From: Sedimentitalea sp042687825 | Lineage (GTDB): Bacteria > Pseudomonadota > Alphaproteobacteria > Rhodobacterales > Rhodobacteraceae | Direction of reading: 5' to 3' | Length of the DNA stretch: 64,000 nt | Assembly (NCBI RefSeq): GCF_042687825.1 | Contig: NZ_JBHUQE010000010.1 | Coordinates: 1-64,000 of the forward strand | Shown: positions 43,001-50,727 of the stretch, one piece after another | How the letters are laid out: each line of letters opens with the position of its first letter | How positions within the stretch are numbered: position 1 is the stretch's first letter | Made by a program: the position numbers and the translations under genes | Notes under the pieces: model-generated | Databases searched by the model: none | The model's input: only the letters and a program-made list of their open reading frames with translations | Told to the model about the DNA's origin: nothing

Positions 43001-44779
43001 TCAAAGCGGCCAGATCAATGGAATCAGCGCCGAAGCCAGCATGCCGATGGACAGGTTCAGGGGGATCCCCACACGCATGAAATCGGTGAACCGATAGCCA
43101 CCGGGGCCATAGACCAGCATGTTGGTCTGATAGCCGATCGGCGTGGCAAAGGACGCCGACGCGGCCACCATGACCGCTACCACCAGCGGGCGCGGATCGA
43201 GGCCCATCGCACTGGCCAGGCCGATGGCGATCGGGGTCACCACCACGGCCACGGCATTGTTGGACACCAATTCGGTCAGCACCGAGGTCAGCAGATAGAT
43301 CGCCCAGATCACCAGAAACGGCGGCAGACTGGACAATGTAGGCGCGATACTGTCCACGATCAGCCGCACTGCGCCCGAACTTTCCAGCGCGGCACCAATG
43401 GCCAGCATCGAAAAGATCAAGGCCAGCAGGCGCCCGTCGACAAAGGAAAACGCCTCGTCCGCGTCGATGCAGCCGGTGATCAGCACCAGCGCCACCGCCA
43501 GAACCGAAAGAAACAGGATCGGCGCCACGCCCAGCGCCGCCAGCAGCACGATCCCGACCAGAGCCGCCACCGCGATCGGCGCATGGCTGCGCCGATAGGC
43601 CCGCGCCGAGGGATGACTGACATCGACCATCTCCATGTCCACGGCCAGGCGCTGGATGTCGCCCGGCGCGCCTTCCAGCAGCAGTGTGTCGCCCACCCGC
43701 ACCACCAGATCGTCCAGCTGCCGGCCGATATTCTGGTTGCGCCGATGCACCGCCAGCACATAGACGCCATAGCGCCGGCGCAGGCGCATCGACCCCAGGC
43801 TGCGCCCCACCAGCTTGCAGCCGGGGGTGATCAGCACCTCGACGGTCGAGGTCTCGACGGCCGAGACCTGATCGACGCGCCTGAGTTCCTTGTTGGCCTG
43901 CAGGCTCAGCAATTCGGTCATCTCGGTGCGCAGCACGACCCGGTCGCCGACCTGCAGTTCGACGCCTTTCAGATCGCGCCGCAACGACACGTCGCCGCGC
44001 ACCACATCGACGAGGCGCACGCCTTCGCGCTTGAACAGCTGCACCCCGGTCACCTCGCGCCCGATCAGGTTGCTGTCCGGCGGGATCACCGCCTCGGTAA
44101 AGAATTTCATCCGCGAGCGGTCCGACAGCATTGTCGCCATGCTGTCCCGTTCCGGCAAAAGGCGCGGCGCGACAAAGCGCAGATAGACCATGCCCCAGGC
44201 CACCACCGCCAGCCCCAGGGGCGTGACTTCGAAAATCGAAAACGCCGCCAGCCCGTTGCTGCGCGCAACACCGTCCACCAGCAGGTTTGTCGAGGTGCCG
44301 ATCAGCGTCAGCGTGCCGCCCATGACCGCCGCGTAACTGAGCGGGATCAGAAGCTTGCTGGCCGGAGTGTCCAGGGTGCGCGCGAGTTGGATGAAGACCG
44401 GGATCATCACCACCACCACCGGTGTGTTCGAGACAAAGGCCGAGGCCAGCACCACAAAGCCCATCAACATGCCGATGGCGAAACGCGGGTTCACGCTGGC
44501 CTGTTTCTGCGCCACCGAGGTAAAGGCATCCAGTGCGCCGGTGCGCACCAGTGCGCCCATGATGATGAACATCGCCGCAATCGTCCAGGGCGCCGGGTTG
44601 GCCAGCACCGGCAGCGCCGCATCATAGGGCAAAACGCCGGTAACCAGCATCACCGATACACCGGCAATCGCAACGACCTCGGTGGGAAAAATCTCGCGCA
44701 GAAACAGCACGAACATCGCGCCCACAATGATCAGCGACAGGATCGCACTGCCGGTATCGGTTAGCTGAAAGAGCGGCAT
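43001..44779 (-). CDS. SLC13-family permease with RCK domains (second copy)
   Basis: A 592-aa membrane protein with the same plan as the gene at 40269: N-terminal helices (AILSLIIVGAMFVLFLREIFPTEVVAIAGVSVMLV), a SYAAVMGGTLTLIGTSTNLLVDG substrate loop, two RCK_C domains (NLIGREVTGVQLFKREGVRLVDVVRGD; KLVGRSLGSMRLRRRYGVYVLAVHRR) and a C-terminal helix set. The two proteins differ clearly in sequence, so they are not a recent duplication. The start is ATG 44779; no strong SD is seen. Confidence 0.88.
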   Translation of the reverse strand: MPLFQLTDTGSAILSLIIVGAMFVLFLREIFPTEVVAIAGVSVMLVTGVLPYDAALPVLANPAPWTIAAMFIIMGALVRTGALDAFTSVAQKQASVNPRFAIGMLMGFVVLASAFVSNTPVVVVMIPVFIQLARTLDTPASKLLIPLSYAAVMGGTLTLIGTSTNLLVDGVARSNGLAAFSIFEVTPLGLAVVAWGMVYLRFVAPRLLPERDSMATMLSDRSRMKFFTEAVIPPDSNLIGREVTGVQLFKREGVRLVDVVRGDVSLRRDLKGVELQVGDRVVLRTEMTELLSLQANKELRRVDQVSAVETSTVEVLITPGCKLVGRSLGSMRLRRRYGVYVLAVHRRNQNIGRQLDDLVVRVGDTLLLEGAPGDIQRLAVDMEMVDVSHPSARAYRRSHAPIAVAALVGIVLLAALGVAPILFLSVLAVALVLITGCIDADEAFSFVDGRLLALIFSMLAIGAALESSGAVRLIVDSIAPTLSSLPPFLVIWAIYLLTSVLTELVSNNAVAVVVTPIAIGLASAMGLDPRPLVVAVMVAASASFATPIGYQTNMLVYGPGGYRFTDFMRVGIPLNLSIGMLASALIPLIWPL

Positions 44780-44915
44780 GTTCTGTGAGTTGACCCGGGC
44801 AGTGGCAATCGGCTGGCGTGCAGTCTCCCCGATTGGCGGCGCCGGGGCAAGGGCTGTTGGTGCCGGTGGCAATTTCCTTTGACCCGGCGCGCGGTTCGCG
44901 GCAGGTCCGTCCAGC

Positions 44916-45728
44916 TTATGGCACGGCCGGTTCCAGACGCCCGCCGACCCGGACCATGCGCATGGTCCGGGTTTCGCCGGTTCGGTCGTCGGTCTCGACG
45001 AATGCGCCAGACAGGGTCGCCTCGCCCTTGGCCGGGCTGAACCGGGCCTTGGGCATGCCGGTGATGAACCGGCGCATCGGCTCGGCCTTGTCCATGCCGA
45101 TCACCGAGTGATAATCGCCGCACATCCCGGCATCGCTGAGATATCCGGTGCCGCCGGGCAGCACCTGGGCATCCGCTGTCGGCACATGGGTATGGGTGCC
45201 CACCACCAGGCTGGCGCGGCCATCGCAATAATGCCCCATTGCCATCTTTTCCGAGGTGGCCTCGCAATGCACATCGACGATCACCGCATGCGCCAGCCCG
45301 CCACGCGGATGCGCCTTCAGCACTGGTTCGACGGCGGAAAACGGATCGGCAAAGGGGCGCTTCATAAAGACCTGGCCGAGCACCTGCAGCACCAATATCT
45401 TGCGACCGCCCGGCGCGGTGAACAATCGATAGCCTTTGCCCGGGGCACGGCGGGCATAATTGATCGGGCGGATGATGCGCGGCTCGCCCTCGATGAATTG
45501 CAGCATGTCCTTTTGGTCAAAAGCGTGATCGCCCAGCGTCAGGCAATCGGCCCCTGCGTCCAGCAACAGCTTGGCGTGATCGCCGGACAGCCCCATGCCA
45601 TTGGTGGCGTTTTCGCCGTTGATCACGACGAAATCCAGCCTCCACTCGGTGCGCAGCCGCGGCAGATGGTCTTTGACTGCGGTGCGCCCGGCCCGGCCCA
45701 TCACGTCGCCCAGAAACAAAATTCTCAT
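44916..45728 (-). CDS. ymdB: YmdB-type metallophosphoesterase
   Basis: A 270-aa dinuclear metallophosphoesterase of the TIGR00282/YmdB family. It begins MRILFLGDVMGRAGRTAVKDHLP (first metal Asp), then VVINGENATNGMGL (GNH-like motif), TLGDHAFDQKDML, and AVIVDVHCEATSEKMAMGHYCDG plus VVGTHTHVPTADAQVL with the remaining His ligands. Bacillus YmdB hydrolyses cyclic nucleotides in vitro and affects biofilm. Its role here is unknown. Confidence 0.93.
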   Translation of the reverse strand: MRILFLGDVMGRAGRTAVKDHLPRLRTEWRLDFVVINGENATNGMGLSGDHAKLLLDAGADCLTLGDHAFDQKDMLQFIEGEPRIIRPINYARRAPGKGYRLFTAPGGRKILVLQVLGQVFMKRPFADPFSAVEPVLKAHPRGGLAHAVIVDVHCEATSEKMAMGHYCDGRASLVVGTHTHVPTADAQVLPGGTGYLSDAGMCGDYHSVIGMDKAEPMRRFITGMPKARFSPAKGEATLSGAFVETDDRTGETRTMRMVRVGGRLEPAVP

Positions 45729-45874
45729 GCCGCCGTGTTAGAGGCTGGCGCCGGCCAGAGCAAGCGCGGCTTGGTCGCGCCCCTGCCCGTGCCGCGCAGC
45801 AGAGCACATCTGGCCGGGGACGTGCTCGATGCGCCCGCATCGGCTGCAGCGGCCTGACAAAGAACGCGGCCGGC

Positions 45875-46297
45875 TCAGGTGTCGGGTATGGCGCCGCGGC
45901 GGATCATGTTGCTGGCCACCTGGTCATAGGCCTTGCGCCAGGCGGCCTCCAGTTCCGGGGTGAAATCCGCGCCCAGTCCTTCGCGCAGCGTGTCGATCAG
46001 AGCTTCGGCCATCGGCGCGAAATCGGCGGCCTTGACCCCCAGCATCGTGTGTTTCTTGCCCAGCCCGGTATATTGCGCCGCGCTGGCGTCGGCATCGTCC
46101 AGCTTTTCCACGATCACGCCCAGCGTGCTCATGAATTTCATCCCCTGCCCGGCCAGATCCTCGCGGAACAGCTCGCGCAGATGCGGTTCTCGGCGAAACA
46201 GGGCCTGATAGAAATACAGTGAATGCGCATCGAATTCCGATCGCAGGCGGTCCAGGCTGGTTCGGACCATGTCGAGTTCGGCGGAAGTGAGTGTCAT
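45875..46297 (-). CDS. Single-domain bacterial globin
   Basis: A 140-aa haemoglobin-like protein with Phe44 at CD1 (HLRELF), Gln51 at E7 (DLAGQGMKFM) and the proximal His83 at F8 (KKHTMLGV). The helical sequence SLYFYQALFRREPHLRELF opens the fold. No reductase domain is attached, so it is a single-domain globin, likely for O2 or NO binding. ATG 46297 has a strong GGAG; the frame extends to 46351. It is followed at 123 bp by ymdB, upstream in genome coordinates. Confidence 0.9.
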   Translation of the reverse strand: MTLTSAELDMVRTSLDRLRSEFDAHSLYFYQALFRREPHLRELFREDLAGQGMKFMSTLGVIVEKLDDADASAAQYTGLGKKHTMLGVKAADFAPMAEALIDTLREGLGADFTPELEAAWRKAYDQVASNMIRRGAIPDT

Positions 46298-46390
46298 GAT
46301 GTCTCCTTTCTGCAACCGGACCGATGATAGCACAGCGCGAAAGACTGCCATTTGATCTGGCCCCGTGCCTGCGCCCGGCGGGTCGGCGGA

Positions 46391-46954
46391 TCAACGCCCC
46401 AGAGACAGCACCCGGCGCTCGGTGACGATCATGTCCAGTGGTTGATCGGTGGGTTCCAGCGGCAGGGTTTCGGCCTGCTGGGCCTCGTATGCGAACCCGA
46501 TGGCCAGGGTCGGCCGGATGCTGCGCAGCCGTTCCAGCGTCCGGTCATAGAACCCGCCGCCATAGCCCAGCCGCCCGCCGCGCAGATCAAAGGCCACCAT
46601 TGGCACAATCACGATCTCGGGGTCGAAAAAGTCGTCCACCAGCGGCACCTGCGCGCCAAAGGGGCCGTCACGCAACGCCCCGCCGGGTTGCCAGCGGCTG
46701 AATTTCAGCGGCAAGCCGTCACCCTGGATCACCGGAACGCCCACCGGGCCATGCGCCGCGGCCTCGGCCAGCGCCGGCAGCGGGTCGATCTCGGTACGGA
46801 TCGGCATATAGCCCGACAGCGGCACGCCGCGATAGCCCGCCAGCACCTCGGACAGATAGGCCGATGCGGCGCCGTTATCCGCCGCATGCGCCGCCTTGCG
46901 GCGGGCAAAACCGGCCTTGCGGGCGGCCAGCTTGAGCTGCGCCAGATCGCTCAC
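46391..46954 (-). CDS. 5-formyltetrahydrofolate cyclo-ligase
   Basis: A 187-aa enzyme converting 5-formyl-THF to 5,10-methenyl-THF with ATP. The C-terminal signature is present as VPMVAFDLRGGRLGYGGGFYDRTLERLR, with GYGGGFYDR the core, and an earlier GYMPIRTEIDPLP. The start is GTG 46954, which overlaps the mgtE stop as GTGA; the frame runs further back but in the wrong gene. It is coupled to mgtE, an association I cannot explain functionally. Confidence 0.93.
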   Translation of the reverse strand: MSDLAQLKLAARKAGFARRKAAHAADNGAASAYLSEVLAGYRGVPLSGYMPIRTEIDPLPALAEAAAHGPVGVPVIQGDGLPLKFSRWQPGGALRDGPFGAQVPLVDDFFDPEIVIVPMVAFDLRGGRLGYGGGFYDRTLERLRSIRPTLAIGFAYEAQQAETLPLEPTDQPLDMIVTERRVLSLGR

Positions 46955-48342
46955 AGCAGAACCAGGCCGGCCAGCCCGAGAAAGGCGAAGAAACCCACCA
47001 CGTCGGTAACGGTGGTCACAAAGGTGCCCGAAGCCAGCGCCGGATCGACCCCCAGCTTGTCCATCGCGATCGGTATTACGGTGCCCGCCAGTCCGGCGAC
47101 GATCAGGTTGATCACCATCGCCGCGGCAATGACATAGCCGATGCCGGGCGAGCCGAACCACAGCAGGCCGATCACCCCCATGGTCACCGCAAAGACCGCC
47201 CCGTTCAACAGCCCCACGATCACCTCGCGCCGGATCACCCGCCAGACATTGGCGCCGGTCAGGTCCTTGGTGGCCAGCGCCCGCACCGCCACGGTCAGCG
47301 ACTGGGTGCCGGCATTGCCGCCCATCGACGCCACAATCGGCATCAGAACCGCCAGAGCCACGTATTTGGCCAGGGTCGCTTCGAACTGGGCAATCACCAG
47401 CGAGGCCAGGATTGCGGTCAGCAAGTTCACCGCCAGCCAGGGCAGCCGGCCCTTGGCCGTATCCGCGACACTGTCCGACAGCGATCCCTCGCCGACCCCG
47501 GCCAGACGCAGGATGTCCTCTTCGTGTTCCTCGTCCAGCACCGCCATGGCATCATCGATGGTGATGACCCCGGCCAGCCGGCCCTCTTCGTCGATCACCG
47601 GGACCGAGATCAGATGGTACTGGTTGAAGGCATAGGCCACGTCCTCTTCGTCCTGGGTCGCCGGGATCACGCGAAACATTTCTTCGGTGATGTCGCGCAG
47701 GGCAACGTCGCGGCGCGAGCCCATCAGCTTGCCCAGCGTGACATTGCCCACCGGATGCATGCGCGGATCGATCAGCACGATATGATAGAACTGGTCGGGC
47801 AGCGTGTCGCTGTTGCGCATATGGTCGATGGCCTGTCCGACATTCCAGTGCTCGGGCGCCATCACCACCTCGCGCTGCATCAGGCGGCCGGCCGAACCCT
47901 CGGGATAGCCCATTGCCTGTTCCACGGCGGCCCGGTCGGATTCCTCGAGCGCCTCCAGGATCGCTTCCTGCTGCGGCTCTTGCAGATCCTCGATCAGATC
48001 GACGACATCGTCGCTTTCCAACTCGCGCACGGCATCTGCCAGCACCTGCGGCGTCAGGACCGAAATCACCTCTTCGCGGATGCTCTCGTCCAGTTCCGAC
48101 AGGATCTCGCCGTCGAACTCGCGGTCATAAAGCCGGATCAGAGTCTCGCGGTCCGACGGGCCGATCTGTTCCAGCAGGTCGGCGATGTCCGCCGCGTGCA
48201 AGGGCTCCATCAACTGGGTCAGCAGCGCCTGGTCCCCGACCTCGACGGCCTCCAGAATCGCCGCGATAGCCTTGCGATCCAATATATAGGCCGCGTCTTC
48301 GTGGCCCGGATCGCCGTCGGCTTCGTCTGTGCCTGATGTCAT
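46951..48342 (-). CDS. mgtE: Magnesium transporter MgtE
   Basis: A 463-aa Mg2+ channel with the standard order: an N-terminal superhelical domain (LLTQLMEPLHAADIADLLEQIGPSDRETLIRLY), two CBS domains (VVMAPEHWNVGQAIDHMRNSDTLPDQFYHIVLID; HLISVPVIDEEGRLAGVITIDDAMAVLDEEHEED), and five C-terminal transmembrane helices including MPIVASMGGNAGTQSLTVAVRALA. The cytosolic domains close the pore when Mg2+ is high. Length is normal for the family. No Mg2+ riboswitch is visible upstream. Confidence 0.96.
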   Translation of the reverse strand: MTSGTDEADGDPGHEDAAYILDRKAIAAILEAVEVGDQALLTQLMEPLHAADIADLLEQIGPSDRETLIRLYDREFDGEILSELDESIREEVISVLTPQVLADAVRELESDDVVDLIEDLQEPQQEAILEALEESDRAAVEQAMGYPEGSAGRLMQREVVMAPEHWNVGQAIDHMRNSDTLPDQFYHIVLIDPRMHPVGNVTLGKLMGSRRDVALRDITEEMFRVIPATQDEEDVAYAFNQYHLISVPVIDEEGRLAGVITIDDAMAVLDEEHEEDILRLAGVGEGSLSDSVADTAKGRLPWLAVNLLTAILASLVIAQFEATLAKYVALAVLMPIVASMGGNAGTQSLTVAVRALATKDLTGANVWRVIRREVIVGLLNGAVFAVTMGVIGLLWFGSPGIGYVIAAAMVINLIVAGLAGTVIPIAMDKLGVDPALASGTFVTTVTDVVGFFAFLGLAGLVLL

Positions 48343-48524
48343 CTTCTGCCCCCTGCGACTGGAGGCAAAATAGAAGAAGGCGCCGCCGGATCACAATGAC
48401 AATGGCGCAGTTTCGGTGAAGATTTCCGGACATTTCGGAAAAGCGCCGGTTTATTGCTGCCAAACCAGCCGCGCCCAGGCCCGGCACCGCCCCCGGTCCG
48501 GCACCGGCACCGGCACCGGCCGAC

Positions 48525-48540
48525 GGGCGGGCGGGCGGGC
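48525..48540 (+). repeat. GGGC x4 tandem, G-quadruplex-prone
   Basis: Four GGGC units in a row on the plus strand lie next to a run of GGCACC units (about 48500-48520), just beyond the stop codon of the YbaY-like gene on the minus strand. On the transcript of that operon the complementary C-runs would appear. It could be slippage-prone or structured. Confidence 0.6.
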
Positions 48541-48552
48541 CGCGTTTCCAAC

Positions 48553-48882
48553 CTATTCGATGGGGTGCAGAACGGCCGTGACCGGGCGGCCTTCGCGGGC
48601 CGGGATGGTTTCCATGGTGATCATGTCGCCCTGACGGATGTCGGCCCCTTCATGACTGAGCAGATGCGCCCGCAGGGTCAGCGACGCCGATGCGCCGGGC
48701 ACGTCCAATTCGAACGGCAGCAGGTCCCGTTCCAGATCGAAATCCTCGGGAATGGTCAGTTCCTTGCGCGCCAGGATCACCGCCGCCGCGTCGGCGCGGC
48801 TGGTATCCTCGACATAGATTACCACGCGCCGCGCCGCGGCCGCGGCCCCCGGCGTTTCGAACTTGAGCTGTCCTGTGATCAT
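48553..48882 (-). CDS. YbaY/YscW-like small protein, no signal peptide
   Basis: A 109-aa protein with the YscW/YbaY beta-rich pattern: VVIYVEDTSRADAAAVILARKELTIP, LLPFELDVPG, LTLRAHLLSHEGADIRQGDMITMET. Such domains are usually on lipoproteins that assist secretin or protein assembly, but here the N-terminus MITGQLKFETPG has no signal or lipobox, so it is probably cytosolic. It is the last gene of a putative four-gene operon with the astacin protease, 87 bp after the proline-patch gene. An SD (GGAGACCAGGA) precedes ATG. Confidence 0.65.
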   Translation of the reverse strand: MITGQLKFETPGAAAAARRVVIYVEDTSRADAAAVILARKELTIPEDFDLERDLLPFELDVPGASASLTLRAHLLSHEGADIRQGDMITMETIPAREGRPVTAVLHPIE

Positions 48883-48969
48883 TCCTGGTCTCCGGTTCCT
48901 GTCGCGCGAACGTCATGGCGCGGCGCCGCGCCCTTCTGCCGGTAACCAAGGACGCCCCTGCCCGAGCCG

Positions 48970-49272
48970 CTAGCCCGGATCCGGCGGCGGCGGGGCGCCA
49001 TCGTCGGCGGCGGCAGCGCTGGCATCAGCCTCGCCGCCCTGACCCTGTGCGTCAAGATCAGGCGGCGGGGCGCTGGCTGAATCCTGCTGGTCCGCCGCGC
49101 CCGCATTCGCGTCCGCCTGCGACACCGGCGGCGGCGGGGCATCGCCCGCATCGTCACTGGCCGCTTCCCCCGCCAGCTGCGGCGGCGGCGCGCCGCCGAC
49201 ATCGGCGTCGAAGCTCTGGGCCGCAGCTGTCACGCCGCCCAGTTGAACGGTGATTGTAATCGGCTCTGACAT
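48970..49272 (-). CDS. Acidic proline-patch protein (100 aa)
   Basis: A 100-aa protein of simple composition with no Lys, Arg, His or Cys, and many Asp, Ala and Gly. After MSEPITITVQLGG the sequence is dominated by four proline patches at residues 29-31, 46-49, 69-71 and 94-97, roughly evenly spaced in acidic Ala/Gly-rich linkers. It is probably disordered. A clear GGAGA precedes ATG 49272. It sits between the stand-alone module gene (19 bp gap) and the YbaY-like gene. Low complexity makes function and even family impossible to tell. Confidence 0.6.
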   Translation of the reverse strand: MSEPITITVQLGGVTAAAQSFDADVGGAPPPQLAGEAASDDAGDAPPPPVSQADANAGAADQQDSASAPPPDLDAQGQGGEADASAAAADDGAPPPPDPG

Positions 49273-49291
49273 CGCTGATCTCCAGTTCGGT

Positions 49292-49513
49292 TCAATGCAT
49301 CACGACGCGTTCGATCACGTTGTTGACGATATAGACATCCACCTGCTTGCCGCCGGCCCGCGCCGCGTTCAGCACGTGAAAGACATTGGACACGCCATCG
49401 ACATTGCCGGTCTTGACCCGTTTCCAGCCGGAAATGCCGCTGATGATCGCCCAGCAATTCTGGGCCCCGGTGCTGCTATAGGTCCGGCTGACGGTCTTGT
49501 TGTTGTTCCACAT
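49292..49513 (-). CDS. Stand-alone copy of the astacin C-terminal module (73 aa)
   Basis: A 73-aa protein that aligns along its length with the last ~68 residues of the astacin protease encoded just upstream. Shared positions include GAxNCW, GWKR, DG-x-SNVF, GKQV and a Y near the end (about 40% identical by eye). It has no protease domain and no signal peptide. GGGAGA precedes ATG 49513. It is 39 bp after the protease stop. It could be a binding partner or inhibitor-like mimic of the protease module, or a free substrate-binding domain; this is inference. Confidence 0.7.
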   Translation of the reverse strand: MWNNNKTVSRTYSSTGAQNCWAIISGISGWKRVKTGNVDGVSNVFHVLNAARAGGKQVDVYIVNNVIERVVMH

Positions 49514-49552
49514 GACAATTCTCCCGAAAAAGTTCTTTGCCCGGCCGCGCCG

Positions 49553-50599
49553 TCACAGCATCTGCGCGCGCGACACGGTCTGGCCATCCATGTACAGCGA
49601 CACCTGCTTGCCAAAGGCAATGGCCTGACAGCAGATGTCAAAGACGTTGCTGCAGCCATCCTCGGTGTCCGGATCGATCCGCTTCCAACCCTGTCCGTTG
49701 GGCATCACCCAGCAGTTCTTGGCGCCATGAGTCGCATAGACCCGGTTCAGCGAAACGGTCTGCCAGATCTGATAGATGCTGCGGATCGCGGCGACGTCGC
49801 CGGCGCTGAGCCCGCTGCGTTGCCCGATGGTGATGCCCGGCGGGATCGTCTCGATCGTGGGCAGCCCGTTCTTGGAAAAGGCGAAACGGCCGTAATGCAT
49901 GATCGAGCCATAATCATAGGGGCCGACATCGTCGCCATCGGCGATATGCTGGTTGAAATTATGCTCTTTGCCGGCCGAAATGTTCTGCCAGTTGATCTTG
50001 ACCTTGCTGTTGCGGTCCTCGCGGCTCTGTTCGTGCCACAGGCCAAAGGCATGGCCGATCTCGTGGATCGTCGCGCCCAGCCCGCAGCCGCCGGCCAGCC
50101 CGATATCCTGGCGCCCGCCCTGCATGCCGACCTGGCTCCAGCAGCCGGTCGCGGGACGGAACCGCACATAGTTCGGATATTGTCCGGCATTGGCGGCGGT
50201 GCGCAGAACGAATTGCATGCCGGTTTTCTGCTTCCAATGCGCGATCGCGTCATGCACGCGCTGCTGGTTGCTCAGGGCCGGGTCGATTTCATAGGGCATC
50301 AACCCCCCGGGCCATCGTTTGTTCTGGCCGGTCACCACCACGCCATGTGCGACGTTTTCCGGATCGCCCCCGGCTTCCAGCGCCGCCTTGGCCTCGGCGG
50401 TGCGGGCCTCGACCTCTTCGACCGTGCCCAGAACGATGCAGCCCTCGAACACCGCCAGCCCGTCGACAGCGGCATATTGCACCGCCTTGTTCTTGAAGGT
50501 TTCGCCCGAGATGATCGCCGTGCGGACATCGTTGCTGTCCAGCAGGCCAAAGCAACTGCAATCTTTTTCGCCGGTTTCGGATTCCTGGTTTTCAGACAT
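49553..50599 (-). CDS. Astacin-type (M12A) metalloprotease with C-terminal module
   Basis: A 348-aa protein. Residues 1-90 form a propeptide-like region with CSCF near the start; 95-275 is an astacin domain with ATIHEIGHAFGLWHEQSRED, the HExxHxxGxxH zinc motif (His179, Glu180, His183, His189), and the Met-turn YGSIMHYGRFAF (Met234, Tyr236); 280-348 is a small C-terminal module. Unlike typical astacins there is no N-terminal signal peptide, so export, if any, is non-classical, or the enzyme acts in the cytosol. It is the first gene of a putative four-gene operon; GGGGGGAAA precedes ATG 50599. Confidence 0.9.
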   Translation of the reverse strand: MSENQESETGEKDCSCFGLLDSNDVRTAIISGETFKNKAVQYAAVDGLAVFEGCIVLGTVEEVEARTAEAKAALEAGGDPENVAHGVVVTGQNKRWPGGLMPYEIDPALSNQQRVHDAIAHWKQKTGMQFVLRTAANAGQYPNYVRFRPATGCWSQVGMQGGRQDIGLAGGCGLGATIHEIGHAFGLWHEQSREDRNSKVKINWQNISAGKEHNFNQHIADGDDVGPYDYGSIMHYGRFAFSKNGLPTIETIPPGITIGQRSGLSAGDVAAIRSIYQIWQTVSLNRVYATHGAKNCWVMPNGQGWKRIDPDTEDGCSNVFDICCQAIAFGKQVSLYMDGQTVSRAQML

Positions 50600-50727
50600 G
50601 ACAAATTTCCCCCCGAAAATTGGTCTTGTTGCCGCGTAATACCCTGCGGCGGGACGATCATAGCATGAAAACGGTCCAAAAACCACCACCAGCGGTTGCG
50701 CGCGCCGGCAGATGCCAGCGCCCGGAC

